A DNA stretch of 64,000 nt from an uncultured Gammaproteobacteria bacterium (GTDB lineage: Bacteria; Pseudomonadota; Gammaproteobacteria; Pseudomonadales; Ketobacteraceae): assembly GCA_913063125.1 (NCBI GenBank), contig CAJXZM010000003.1, positions 32,511 to 96,510 of the forward strand, given 5' to 3'. The position numbers and the translations under genes were made by a program. The notes below the pieces were generated by a model. That model did not search any database. It saw nothing but the letters and a program-made list of their open reading frames with translations, and was not told where the DNA came from. This document shows, in pieces, positions 9,110-19,629 of the stretch (within the stretch, counting starts at the first letter, position 1; each line of letters opens with the position of its first letter).

Positions 9110-12100
9110 ATGACAACGCTAGCCGGTTACACTGTAAATAACATCATCTACTCGGATGAAAATACCTTTGTAGCTCATGCTCTTAGCGTAGAAAATCAAC
9201 CCGTTTTAGTGAAATACCAAAATACCGATTACCCGACTGTTGATTTGGATACGCGTTGGGCCCATGAGTTTGATGTATTACGCTCCATTACATCTGATTA
9301 TGTCATCCGCGCTCAAAAAATTTGCAAGCACAACAACAACCCATTACTCGTATTAGAATACTTCCCCTCTGTTCCTTTAAGCGAACTGATTAAAAACGGC
9401 GCCCTTGATTTTGAACAAAAATTGTACATTGCCAATCAGTTAACATTGGCCGTGAGCGAGATTCACCGCCATAAAATGATACACCGAGGCCTTACCCCGC
9501 ACTCTATATTGGTTAACCCTAAAACCTTAGTACTAAAAATATACGATGTTGGATTCGTATCACGTCTCGACAAAGAGACACACCTCAATCCCATCAGTAT
9601 ATGGGGAGCGCTGGAATACACCCCCCCTGAGTTAACGGGAAGAACAAACCTTGATGTGGACTACCGCTGTGATTTCTATTCACTCGGCATTATTCTTTAC
9701 GAAATTTTTCATGGACAACCACCCTTTCAATCTGAAGACCCACTTGCGCTATTACACGCTCATATCGCGAGCATGCCCACAAACCTTCGTTCAATTAATT
9801 CAGAATTTCCTCAACCATTATCGACCATTATTCAAAAGTTATTGGCTAAAGATCCTACCGATCGCTACCAAAGCGGTCACAGGTTACAAGCTGACATAGA
9901 GCGATGCTTGCAACAATGGCAAGACCATGGGTTTATTGACAATTTCCCTTTAGCTACACACGATATACCGGAGCGTTTTCTACTAGCGCAAAAACCTTAT
10001 GGGCGCGAAGCAGAACAAAAAAAACTTCTCGATATTTACCAGCAAGTCAGTAAAGGTAATACCGAACTGGTATTTGTTAGTGGTGATGCCGGTATTGGGA
10101 AATCCGAGTTAACCCACGAGTTACACAAACATACACTTATCAATAACGGATTACTGATTAGAGGAAAGTGCAACCAATTCAATCAAAACCAACCTTACTC
10201 GGTACTTATTCAAGCCTTTACCACGCTAGTCGATGAGTTACTCAACAAAACCAACGAAACCCAGCAACACTGGAGCCACACACTGACTCACGCTCTGGGT
10301 AATAATGCGGCCGTTATTACGGAAATCATTCCACGACTAGCATTAATTATTGGCGACATCCCAGCATTAGAGCCACTCCCTAACTCAGAAAGCGAACAGC
10401 GCCTACACATAACCTTCACTAATTTCGTAAAAGCACTATCAACACGCGAACAACCCTTAGTGTTACTGTTAGACGATTTGCAATGGGTTGACCATCCAAC
10501 GCTAAACCTATTAACCCAGCTCATCGCAAATAATGAAGGGATGTCACTACTCATCGTCGGAGCCTATAGATCTAATGACGTTGACCAACACCATCAATTA
10601 CCCACCTGGGAGAAATCAATCTCTCACTTTCAACAACATATTCATACGCTGCATTTGGAAACATTACACGTTAGTCATGTCCAACAATTACTCATTGATT
10701 CCCTACAATGCAGCGCCCTCAAAGCGGCACCCTTAGCCACATTATGTCATGAAAAAACACAAGGGAATCCATTTTTTGTAAAACAATTTTTATACGGTTT
10801 ATATGATCACAACGACATTTATTATGATCACCACGAAGGAATCTGGCAGTGGAATATTGAACAAATACAAGAGCGTAACATAACCGATAACGTTGTTGTG
10901 TTTATGATGGACAAAATGTACAAGCTGGATACCGACACCCAGCACCTCATCTCACTAGCTAGCCTGCTTGGCGATTGTTTTACTCTACGCTTACTCTCCA
11001 TTGTTTATGGGCAAAGTGCCGCAGAAACCGCCCGAGCATTATGGCCAGTATTACAAGAGGGTTTAGTACTCCCCCTCAATGAAAATTATAAATTCAATGA
11101 ATCTCCAGAAAAGCTAATTCTAACACACTACCGTTTTTTACATGACCGGGTGCAGCAAGCAGCCTATTTTCTGATAAAGAAAGAAGAAAGACCCGCATTA
11201 ATGCTAAAAACTGGGCGACTAATATTAGCCAACATGACGAATATGCCCTATGTCATTCAGGAACAACTCCTATTTACTATTCTTGAACTCATTAATAATT
11301 CTCGACAATTAATTAGCGACGCTACAGAAAAGTCTCAGCTATTAGCGCTGAACATTCAAGCCGGAATTAATGCAAAAAAAACGTCGGCCTTTCAAGCATC
11401 AGCTGATTTCCTAAAAATTGCAAAAGAACTATTACCAACAGACGCCTGGCAGAGTGCCCCTGAGCAAGCATTAACAGTTTACAAAGAGTTAACAGAAGCG
11501 TGTTATTTAGCCGGTAATTTTGACACTGCCGATGCATTATATCCTACTGCAATTGCGGCAGCGTCAACACCCAGTGCTAAAGTTAGCCTAATTATGATAC
11601 AAGCAACTCAATACCAACAACAAGGCCGCTTTGCCGATGCATTACCAGGATTACTTACCGGGCTAAGCTTATTGAACTGTGATTTTCCACACTCAGAGGA
11701 AGCCGCAGAAGAGCAACTCCCTGCTCTATTTGTCGAAACTCATCGCTTACTGAACACTCGCACAAAAGACAGCTTATTGAATGCAGAAGAGTTGACGCTA
11801 CCAGAGCACTTATTGGAAATGGACCTCTACAGCGCTCTAACCGTTGTACTCTATCAAATGGGGCGGTTTAACGCATACGGTATTAACTCTTGTAAAATGC
11901 TCATGTTATCGCTTAACCAAGGGCTTTGTGATTTAACGCCTCTTGCCTATCTCACGAATGCTTGGGCCATGTCTAGAATGGGTGAGACATATCGCAACTG
12001 TTATCAAATGGCCAAACTGGCTATCACACTGACAGACCAACGCGACAGTCGTTATCACAGAGTACTTATTTATCAAGGTTTTGCAGCATTCTTTCAACAC

Positions 12101-14920
12101 TGGGGAGAACCCCTTGAAAATACATTCACCCTGCTAGAAAGATCAGCTGAATGGGGTTATGAAGGTCTCAATTTAACCGCAGCAGGTCACGCTGTATTAT
12201 TGGGAGCAATGAATAAATTCAGTAAGGGTGAAAACCTTAAAAAAATTGAACAAGATACAATACCTGGGCTCGCCTTTTTATGCCGTACTCACCAACAATC
12301 CACCGAAAACCTTGTTCGAATTGGTGTTCTTCAACCGTTATTCGCCTTACAGGGAGAAACCGATAATAGACTATCATTTACGACAAAAAATTGTGACGTT
12401 TCTGCTTTACTAAACAATGATTTCTCTACTCCATCTATGGAATTGGCGATATACAGTCATGCGATGATACGCCATTCCTACTTAATGGACGACACATGTA
12501 GCCAGCAAAAATTTATTCAAAATTTACCATTAATAGATGCTTGCCTACCTCATAGCCCCGCATTAACGGAAAGTACGTTCTATACCGCATTATCATTACT
12601 TACATCGATAAAGCCAGGGGACGAAGAATTTACAGGAAATTTAGATACAGCAAAAAAATATGCCATTCAATTTAAACAATGGAGCGGATACTGTGCTGAT
12701 AATTTTGATCACCTCTATTTGTTAATAGAAGCTGAGATTGCTAGGGTCAGTGGGAGTTTTGACCAAGCAATGCCTCATTATAATCTTGCATTGGATGCTG
12801 CCGAAAAAGCAGGATTCATTCAATATGAGGCACTCGCAAAAGAAAGGTATGCCTGTTTTTGGCGAAGTCTAGGACAAATACGTGTAGCCAGTGCCTTTAT
12901 CTCTGAGGCCCACAGACTATATTCCCGTTGGGGCGCTATTGCTAAATGTGACCTGATTGTAGAAACATGGCCACAGATAACATTTAGAAAAATCGAAAGA
13001 AGAAATACAACATATGACAAAGCACTATCTAACGCTGCTCGGCATTCCCGAGTCGTAGATCAAACAAACTTATTAGATCTACACTCTCTACTAAAAGCCA
13101 ATCAAGTTTTATCAGAAGAAATAAAACTCAGTTCATTGCTTAAGAAAGTGATGGAAATATTGTTGGAAAATGCAGGGGCACAACGAGGTGCATTGGTACT
13201 CAGCGCCACAGGCGTAATCGAAGATAGTAGCCAACTTGTGGTTGAGGTATCTGGAAATCTCAATATAGGCGGACATATTGACTGTGAACTAACGGGCAAG
13301 ACATTGATTGACATCCCTCATCAAACGTCAGACATCCCGCCAGAAATGTTACCCGAGTCAATCATTCATTATGTACAACAAACCCAACGCACACTTCTAA
13401 TTAATACTCCGTCTACGGACCCACGTTTTTCACAAAGTCATTACCTGCAAGTACAACAGCCAAAATCGGTATTATGCCTGCCCATTTCAGCGCAAGGAAA
13501 ATTAGTTTCTATTGTTTATTTAGAAAACAACCTAACAATAAATGCATTTACTTTACAACACAAAGAGACCCTTGAAATACTCAGCGCACAAGTCGCTGTA
13601 TCCCTTGTGAATGCCAGACTTTACGATATAGTTCTTGCATCATTGGGTTCAGCTGATCGTATTAATACGTTAAAAACCGAAGCACTTGAAGCAGCCGAAA
13701 GCGCCAATCGATTAAAAGACGAGTTTATGTCAACAATAACGCATGAACTCTTAACACCGATCAATGGTATTCGTCTCAGTCTCTCATTACTAAAGCCCGG
13801 CGTATCTGGTGAATATTGTGATTTCCTTGAAACGGCAAATGACTCCAGTCAGCACTTGCTGAACATTATTGAGTCTACGGTTACCTTTGTAGAAGCAAGA
13901 AGAGGTACCATCCGACTAAAAAGAAAACCCTTTGACCTTCAAAAACCACTAAAAAATGTCTTTAATCTCTTTAATAACACGCCACACAATACCCATAATG
14001 ATACCTCAAACAGCACTAAAAATAACAATGTCACGTTCCACTTTGAATGGATGCCAAAAACATCTATATGGATTATTGGAGACGAGGACAAACTATCAAC
14101 GATCATCCTCCAACTAATGAAGAATGCCAATGCATTTACCAAATCCGGAGATATAACACTACATTGTGCAATTGAAAATACAGAGAGCCCCCAGGCAGTA
14201 CTGAATATATCGGTAAAAGACACCGGCATTGGTATTCACGATGAAGTAAAAAACAAAATTTTCGAAGCCTTTAACCAAGTCGATAATACAATGAAACGCC
14301 AACATGGCGGGATGGGCATTGGGCTAACGTTGGTAAAAGAATTACTTTCTCTCATGGGCGGGTCGCTTCATCTTGATTCAGAACCCCAAAAAGGGTCAAC
14401 GTTCACATTACACATACCAGTACAAATAACGGCATCAACTGAACCCTGTGAATTACAACAAGATCCGTACATACATAGCACAACAGCACATCAAACTGAA
14501 CAAATAAATCTTCATCCAGATACTTTTAAACAAAGTAAAATCTTGGTAGTTGAAGACAATACCGTCAATATGATCTTGTTATGCAAAGTATTGGAAAAAT
14601 CAGACTACCAGCCGCTTCGTGCCTTTCATGGTGAAGAGGCATTAACGGTCCTCAATGAAAACCCAGATATCGTTGCTATATTAATGGATTGTCAAATGCC
14701 CATCATGGATGGATATGAAGCAACAAGAAAAATTCGCCAACAAGAAAAATACAAACAACTCCCAGTGATCGCAGTAACTGCAAATGTATCAGAAGAAGAC
14801 CAAAAACGTTGCTATGAAGCAGGTATGAGCGAATTTCTCGCTAAACCAATTAAAAGAGCAGCGTTAGAGTCTATTTTACTCAAATGGTTAAGCGCCACAC
14901 ACCAACAGGCACGCCGTTAA
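9110..14920 (+). CDS. Giant HstK-like hybrid sensor: kinase-like, AAA ATPase, GAF, histidine kinase, receiver
   Basis: 1936 residues, soluble. Residues 1-270 are a Ser/Thr-kinase fold (K35 in VLVKYQ). The catalytic loop reads H125-R-G127-L-T-P-H-S, lacking the HRD aspartate and the partner Lys and Asn; the metal-binding D146 of D-V-G remains. A pseudokinase is therefore likely. A NACHT/AAA-like ATPase follows, with Walker A GDAGIGKS (325-332) and Walker B LLLDD (D455/D456). A long helical, TPR-like stretch (about 690-1290) and a GAF domain (about 1330-1500) come next. Then a HisKA helix with H1545 (THELLTP), a HATPase with DTGIGI and GMGIGL boxes, and a receiver with phospho-acceptor D1860 (LMDCQMP). 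The layout matches HstK-type dual kinases of cyanobacteria. Downstream on the same strand come the TonB receptor and lipoxygenase, only about 30 and 50 bases apart, so an operon is likely. Paralogous to the gene at 19630-24723. Confidence 0.9.
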   Translation: MTTLAGYTVNNIIYSDENTFVAHALSVENQPVLVKYQNTDYPTVDLDTRWAHEFDVLRSITSDYVIRAQKICKHNNNPLLVLEYFPSVPLSELIKNGALDFEQKLYIANQLTLAVSEIHRHKMIHRGLTPHSILVNPKTLVLKIYDVGFVSRLDKETHLNPISIWGALEYTPPELTGRTNLDVDYRCDFYSLGIILYEIFHGQPPFQSEDPLALLHAHIASMPTNLRSINSEFPQPLSTIIQKLLAKDPTDRYQSGHRLQADIERCLQQWQDHGFIDNFPLATHDIPERFLLAQKPYGREAEQKKLLDIYQQVSKGNTELVFVSGDAGIGKSELTHELHKHTLINNGLLIRGKCNQFNQNQPYSVLIQAFTTLVDELLNKTNETQQHWSHTLTHALGNNAAVITEIIPRLALIIGDIPALEPLPNSESEQRLHITFTNFVKALSTREQPLVLLLDDLQWVDHPTLNLLTQLIANNEGMSLLIVGAYRSNDVDQHHQLPTWEKSISHFQQHIHTLHLETLHVSHVQQLLIDSLQCSALKAAPLATLCHEKTQGNPFFVKQFLYGLYDHNDIYYDHHEGIWQWNIEQIQERNITDNVVVFMMDKMYKLDTDTQHLISLASLLGDCFTLRLLSIVYGQSAAETARALWPVLQEGLVLPLNENYKFNESPEKLILTHYRFLHDRVQQAAYFLIKKEERPALMLKTGRLILANMTNMPYVIQEQLLFTILELINNSRQLISDATEKSQLLALNIQAGINAKKTSAFQASADFLKIAKELLPTDAWQSAPEQALTVYKELTEACYLAGNFDTADALYPTAIAAASTPSAKVSLIMIQATQYQQQGRFADALPGLLTGLSLLNCDFPHSEEAAEEQLPALFVETHRLLNTRTKDSLLNAEELTLPEHLLEMDLYSALTVVLYQMGRFNAYGINSCKMLMLSLNQGLCDLTPLAYLTNAWAMSRMGETYRNCYQMAKLAITLTDQRDSRYHRVLIYQGFAAFFQHWGEPLENTFTLLERSAEWGYEGLNLTAAGHAVLLGAMNKFSKGENLKKIEQDTIPGLAFLCRTHQQSTENLVRIGVLQPLFALQGETDNRLSFTTKNCDVSALLNNDFSTPSMELAIYSHAMIRHSYLMDDTCSQQKFIQNLPLIDACLPHSPALTESTFYTALSLLTSIKPGDEEFTGNLDTAKKYAIQFKQWSGYCADNFDHLYLLIEAEIARVSGSFDQAMPHYNLALDAAEKAGFIQYEALAKERYACFWRSLGQIRVASAFISEAHRLYSRWGAIAKCDLIVETWPQITFRKIERRNTTYDKALSNAARHSRVVDQTNLLDLHSLLKANQVLSEEIKLSSLLKKVMEILLENAGAQRGALVLSATGVIEDSSQLVVEVSGNLNIGGHIDCELTGKTLIDIPHQTSDIPPEMLPESIIHYVQQTQRTLLINTPSTDPRFSQSHYLQVQQPKSVLCLPISAQGKLVSIVYLENNLTINAFTLQHKETLEILSAQVAVSLVNARLYDIVLASLGSADRINTLKTEALEAAESANRLKDEFMSTITHELLTPINGIRLSLSLLKPGVSGEYCDFLETANDSSQHLLNIIESTVTFVEARRGTIRLKRKPFDLQKPLKNVFNLFNNTPHNTHNDTSNSTKNNNVTFHFEWMPKTSIWIIGDEDKLSTIILQLMKNANAFTKSGDITLHCAIENTESPQAVLNISVKDTGIGIHDEVKNKIFEAFNQVDNTMKRQHGGMGIGLTLVKELLSLMGGSLHLDSEPQKGSTFTLHIPVQITASTEPCELQQDPYIHSTTAHQTEQINLHPDTFKQSKILVVEDNTVNMILLCKVLEKSDYQPLRAFHGEEALTVLNENPDIVAILMDCQMPIMDGYEATRKIRQQEKYKQLPVIAVTANVSEEDQKRCYEAGMSEFLAKPIKRAALESILLKWLSATHQQARR

Positions 14921-14950
14921 ATACATGGCATTTTAAAAAGGAATTACAGC

Positions 14951-17386
14951 ATGGTATTCGCACGTTCATTTACTCCCGCTATATTGATCGTGATCTATTT
15001 AATATCCGTTAATACTCATGCAAATGAAGAGCAAAACAGCACTATCGAATCTAAAAAAAAACCCATCGATGAGGTTGTAGTAACTGCCAGAAAAGCAACT
15101 GAGAAACTGCAAGAGGTCCCCATCAGTATTTCCGTAATAGACAAAAAAAAAATACACGACCTGGTGATCAATGACTTACAAGACCTCAGTGTTTATGTGC
15201 CAGGGCTACAACAACAAGTATTACCCCTTGCCAGCCGCCTCATACTACGCGGTGTAACGTCAGGGGATAACAATGCATTTGAACAAGCAGTTGGCATCTA
15301 CGTTGATGGTATTTATCGAGGCCGAATGAATCAGCAACATGCGGGCTTGTTTGATATTGAACAGATTGAAGTATTACATGGGCCGCAAGTCACGTTATAT
15401 GGCAATAGTTCCATTGGTGGAGCCATTAGCATGACCACAGTAAAACCCCACATTACCCAAGAAGGAAACCCCAGCGTTGATATTAGCTATCAACATGAAT
15501 TTGAATACAATGAAGACTTAGTTAATCTTGGGATTAACATTCCACTATCCGATGCTGTCGCCGTTCGTATTGCCGGCAAATGGCGCGATCAACAAGATGG
15601 CATTTCAAAAAACTTATTTTCAGGGGACAACGAACCAACGTCAAAAGACGAGGCTTTACGAATCAGTGGTCTATGGCTTGCATCTGACCGACTTACTATC
15701 GACGCACGATATGAGCAAGGGATCTTTGACTTACGGGGAAATGCATTTGATATTTACAAACATGCTGACGGTTCTGGTAATTCATTCCCAGGTTCAACGT
15801 TTACTGGCGTTAATGACGGTGCTTTAGATGCAGGAAATGGTGATCCCTTTAAGTATCAAAAAACCTATTGGCAGCTCGATACCGATGAAACGCTCATCAA
15901 TGCAGAGTATGAATTTGATACTGTAACCTTGACGTCGCTCACCGGTTACAGTCATTATCGATTTGAGCAGTCCATGGATGTCGATATCTCTCCAACAACC
16001 CTCATTAATACGTACCAAGACGAAAACTACCATCAATTTTCGCAAGAGATCCGTATTTCTGGAGAGGTCGAATCGGGCCTTCAGTACTTGGTAGGGGTGT
16101 ATTATCAAAAAGATACGTTTAGGAATGATTACTTTGCCGATTTTAATACCCCCTTATTAGTATCCGCGGCGTTTTCTCTTTCTCCGAGTGACGCTAAAGG
16201 ACTAGCCTCCCCTTTCTCCCGTCATATTCTTCTTGAACAAGATACCGCTCAATGGGCTGCGTTTAGTAATGTGAATATTCCAGTCACCGATCAACTAACA
16301 GCCTCTCTGGGTTACCGTTATCTCACCATTAAAAAAGAAGGGCTTCAAGCGGTACGTGCTGCCGATATAAACCACCAAGATAGTAGTGGAGATTTAGTTG
16401 ATATACGCTATCTCTCAGACCCAACATTATTACAGGATGCGGACTACCTTTCTGACCCAACGGGATATAATCTCACTCCCCCCCAATTAGTACCCGATTA
16501 TACGGCTGGTTACCTCATTGTATCCGCAGGAAACGGGGTTTATCACGAGTTTGATGGCCTACAACGCAAAGAACACCATTCGATGTTTCAGGCGGCTCTC
16601 AGTTATCAGTGGGATGAAAACCTCATGTCCTACCTCTCCTGGTCAAACGGCGCCAAAGCAGGTGGCTTTGATTTTTTATATGAGAAAGGTAACCGAGGTG
16701 ACGTTATTTATGAGGATGAAGAAGCGAGTGTATTCGAAGTAGGTTTTAAAAAGAATTGGCAGATACTTCAATTAAATATGGCGTTATTTTACGGTGAGTA
16801 TGATGATTTACAAGTCTCTGTTTTTGATGGTGGTATTGGTTTCACCGTAGGTAATGCGGCAAGCTCCACCTCTAGAGGGCTCGATACTCAGCTCATCTGG
16901 CAACCCACCGCGCAATTTCGAACTATAGTACAGTTTGAATACTTAGATTTCACTTACGATGATTTTAACACCGCCAGTTGCCACACAACTGACCGATTAA
17001 ACACGGGAAAATCCTTATGTGACGCCTCTGGGGATGAGACTCCCTTTGTTCCTAAAACAGAAGGGCTTATCGCATTTGAATATGAAAAGCCAATAACAGA
17101 CAATCTAAAAATACAGCATTTATTAAGCTGGCGTTACAAAGGCAGTCATACTACTGCCTCAGATAACGAACCCCAAACTCGACAGTCCGCCTATGAGCTT
17201 GTGGATTATCGGTTTGACCTTAGTCCAGCTGATGATCAATGGCGGATAAGTTTATTGATAAACAACCTGTTTGATAAGGAATATTTGGTCTTTACTTCAG
17301 TGATACCCCTAGCACCAGGGGCAGCCTTTGCGAACATTATTCCAAAAGGTCGGGAGATCGCATTGGCATTTCAATACCATTACTGA
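14951..17386 (+). CDS. TonB-dependent outer-membrane receptor
   Basis: 811 residues. A signal peptide ends near residue 24 (SVNTHA), followed by a TonB-box-like IDEVVVTARK at about 39-48. The plug domain carries LRGVTSGD and GPQVTLYGNSSIGGAI, and a large beta-barrel ends in an aromatic residue (FQYHY), as needed for outer-membrane insertion. AAGGA precedes the start. It resembles the FecA/pesticin-type and hydrophobic-ligand receptors in general form; the ligand cannot be told from sequence. It sits between a giant sensor and the lipoxygenase, so uptake of a fatty acid, oxylipin or iron for the lipoxygenase are the options suggested by context. Its stop codon lies in a 13-bp tandem repeat. 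Confidence 0.92.
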   Translation: MVFARSFTPAILIVIYLISVNTHANEEQNSTIESKKKPIDEVVVTARKATEKLQEVPISISVIDKKKIHDLVINDLQDLSVYVPGLQQQVLPLASRLILRGVTSGDNNAFEQAVGIYVDGIYRGRMNQQHAGLFDIEQIEVLHGPQVTLYGNSSIGGAISMTTVKPHITQEGNPSVDISYQHEFEYNEDLVNLGINIPLSDAVAVRIAGKWRDQQDGISKNLFSGDNEPTSKDEALRISGLWLASDRLTIDARYEQGIFDLRGNAFDIYKHADGSGNSFPGSTFTGVNDGALDAGNGDPFKYQKTYWQLDTDETLINAEYEFDTVTLTSLTGYSHYRFEQSMDVDISPTTLINTYQDENYHQFSQEIRISGEVESGLQYLVGVYYQKDTFRNDYFADFNTPLLVSAAFSLSPSDAKGLASPFSRHILLEQDTAQWAAFSNVNIPVTDQLTASLGYRYLTIKKEGLQAVRAADINHQDSSGDLVDIRYLSDPTLLQDADYLSDPTGYNLTPPQLVPDYTAGYLIVSAGNGVYHEFDGLQRKEHHSMFQAALSYQWDENLMSYLSWSNGAKAGGFDFLYEKGNRGDVIYEDEEASVFEVGFKKNWQILQLNMALFYGEYDDLQVSVFDGGIGFTVGNAASSTSRGLDTQLIWQPTAQFRTIVQFEYLDFTYDDFNTASCHTTDRLNTGKSLCDASGDETPFVPKTEGLIAFEYEKPITDNLKIQHLLSWRYKGSHTTASDNEPQTRQSAYELVDYRFDLSPADDQWRISLLINNLFDKEYLVFTSVIPLAPGAAFANIIPKGREIALAFQYHY

Positions 17387-17410
17387 TCAATACTACTGAT
17401 CAACACTACT
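17381..17410. repeat. 13-bp tandem repeat over the receptor stop codon
   Basis: TACTGATCAATAC at 17381-17393 is followed by TACTGATCAACAC at 17394-17406 (12 of 13 identical) and the start of a third unit. The first copy contains the TGA stop of the TonB receptor. Confidence 0.7.
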
Positions 17411-17440
17411 ACTGAAAAAAACTTGTTAAAGGATAAAACA

Positions 17441-19573
17441 ATGTCAGCCGACAACACCGTAAATAAATTGCCTACCCTTCCCCAACACGACAACACAGAA
17501 GAACAGACTCAACGTGAGTTAGGGCTTTCATTAACTCGTACTGCATACAACTATATGTTTTCCTATGTCGAACCCGTGCCACTTTCAGCCGATTTACCAA
17601 AAGGTGAAGAGTTCACATTGGACTATGAAGCAAAAGTACTTGAAACGTTTTTGCCCATGGCAGAGAACTTTAAGAATGTGTTAGTGAAGTTACTAGAGAA
17701 GGAGCTGCAAGATGACATATCTGCCGATACCTTTAAAGACATTGAAACTGCATACCTGAATTTAAAGGAAGAGTTTAGCGTCTGGGATGTCAAAAAAGAC
17801 ATCGCCAATTTAGAAGAGTTTGTTGGCGATCTCGCCAAAATACCCGACGCAATTAAACATATGGTCAACATTCCTAAAGATATAGAAAAGATGGCAACCG
17901 GTCTCAAAGTGGTGTTTGACGACTTCATTAAAAATGGACCAACTGCATTTTTAAAGTCCAGCATGAATGACATGCTCAGCACCGATCATGGGCGAGACTA
18001 CCTGCAGGCAAATAGTATTGATGATTACGAGGCCCTTTTTGATACGATACCCAAACCGTTGATGCTGACTATGGAAACCAAACCATGGATGAAAAAAGAC
18101 AGCAAACCCTGTGAACAAGACTGGTTCTTTGGTTACTTACAAGTCGCCGGGTTCAATACCACTAACTTACGGGGAATCCAACTCGAACCAGCAGACAATT
18201 CGCACGCAATCAAGTTAGAAAGCTTACTGAAAAAGTTCCCTGTCACCAATGAAATTTTACAACAAGTAACTGGCGACTCGGTTATCACCTTAGACGAGGC
18301 GGCTCGACAACAACGACTTTACGCGGTTGACTATTCTACATTGGAAGGTGCAAAAACCAACAAAGTACACGGTGAGCAACGTTATCTCGGAGCCCCCATT
18401 GCATTGTTTTATTGGAACCAAAACCCACCGGAAGGTTACCCCCCAGGAAATGGTGTATTACAACCCATTGCCATTCAATTGGAACAAATTTTCGATGAAG
18501 AAAAAACACCCATATTCACCCCCAATGACTGTGCAAACGCCAATGATCCAAACGGCTTAAAATGGAATATCGCCAAGTACTTCGTTAACGTTTCGTGTGC
18601 TGTTCAGCATGAAACTGTAGCACACCTTGGGGACTGCCATTTAATTATTGAACCCATCGTGGTTGCCTCACACCGCCAACTATCAGAGAACCACCCATTA
18701 CTCAAGTTACTGATTCCACACTTTCGATTCACTATCAATATCAATGACGACGCCATTCATAGCTTAATCATTCCCGGTGGCGTTGTTGCAACAAACGTTG
18801 GGCCTGCCATCGAAACAAGCTTGGAACTTATTTCTGCAGCCCACGAAGCATGGCGCTGGGACGATAACAATCCAAGTAATGTATTTCAATTAAGAGGTCT
18901 TGATAAGATACCTGACTTTCCATTTCGTGACGACACCTTACAGCTTTGGAGCGCCATTCAAGAATACGTCACGGGTTATGTTAAAACCTATTATAAAACT
19001 GACGACGATGTCATTAATGATAACGAATTACAGGGCTGGATCAACGAAATGGTTTCCCCTCTGTACGCAGGATTCAAGGGTTTGCAGGGGTTAAAAGAGA
19101 CCGACAATCCCAAGCGATCTGCACAAATAGATTCCGTTGATTATTTAATTCAAGTTGTCGCCCAAATCATTTATATAGCAGGCCCACAGCATGCCTCCGT
19201 TAATTATGCGCAATACCCATTAATGTCCTATATGCCCAGTGTTGCAGGTACCATTTACAAAGCACCACCAAGCAAAGAAACTGTTTTAAAAACAAAAGAT
19301 GATTGTATCGCCTGGTACCCTCCACTGGATGTGTCTATTTATACTTTTTCATTCGAATATCTGTTGAGTGGCGTACAATATGACACCTTTGGCCACTACA
19401 GTGACAATGCAAGGTCTCCGTATTTTAAAGATACGCGTGTTCATGATATTGTCGCCGAATTACACGGTAATTTATCGATCATCGAAACGGATATACGTAA
19501 AAAAAATGTGCAAAGACCAATGCCCTACCCTTTCCAGCTTCCTTCTCTAATCCCAAACAGTATTAGTATATAA
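17441..19573 (+). CDS. Lipoxygenase (non-heme iron fatty-acid dioxygenase)
   Basis: 710 residues from the ATG at 17441, which has AAAGGA upstream; a TTG at 17423 is a weaker start. The lipoxygenase signature is complete: H390-x4-H395-x4-H400-x17-H418-x8-H427, followed by QHASVN with H584 and N588, and a C-terminal NSISI ending in I710. By homology the iron ligands are H395, H400, H584, N588 and the I710 carboxylate. The spacing is close to that of bacterial lipoxygenases. It inserts O2 into polyunsaturated fatty acids to give hydroperoxides. The Coffa position, eleven residues after H427, is Ala438, which in known enzymes goes with S-hydroperoxides. There is no PLAT domain and no signal peptide, so a cytoplasmic location is expected, unlike the exported Pseudomonas LoxA. 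It lies in an apparent operon with the TonB receptor. Confidence 0.95.
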   Translation: MSADNTVNKLPTLPQHDNTEEQTQRELGLSLTRTAYNYMFSYVEPVPLSADLPKGEEFTLDYEAKVLETFLPMAENFKNVLVKLLEKELQDDISADTFKDIETAYLNLKEEFSVWDVKKDIANLEEFVGDLAKIPDAIKHMVNIPKDIEKMATGLKVVFDDFIKNGPTAFLKSSMNDMLSTDHGRDYLQANSIDDYEALFDTIPKPLMLTMETKPWMKKDSKPCEQDWFFGYLQVAGFNTTNLRGIQLEPADNSHAIKLESLLKKFPVTNEILQQVTGDSVITLDEAARQQRLYAVDYSTLEGAKTNKVHGEQRYLGAPIALFYWNQNPPEGYPPGNGVLQPIAIQLEQIFDEEKTPIFTPNDCANANDPNGLKWNIAKYFVNVSCAVQHETVAHLGDCHLIIEPIVVASHRQLSENHPLLKLLIPHFRFTININDDAIHSLIIPGGVVATNVGPAIETSLELISAAHEAWRWDDNNPSNVFQLRGLDKIPDFPFRDDTLQLWSAIQEYVTGYVKTYYKTDDDVINDNELQGWINEMVSPLYAGFKGLQGLKETDNPKRSAQIDSVDYLIQVVAQIIYIAGPQHASVNYAQYPLMSYMPSVAGTIYKAPPSKETVLKTKDDCIAWYPPLDVSIYTFSFEYLLSGVQYDTFGHYSDNARSPYFKDTRVHDIVAELHGNLSIIETDIRKKNVQRPMPYPFQLPSLIPNSISI

Positions 19574-19629
19574 AAAGCCATGTAGGCAACGCTAAAGGAT
19601 TGTTAGTTCGAAGCATGGATGCTTCAATT

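Noticed and set aside
17423..17440. TTG at 17423 as lipoxygenase start
   Set aside because: The ATG at 17441 has a proper AAAGGA site; the extra six residues add nothing recognisable.
19600..19625. Small hairpin GAAGCATGGATGCTTC between lipoxygenase and second sensor
   Set aside because: Only six pairs, no T-run; too weak to call a terminator.
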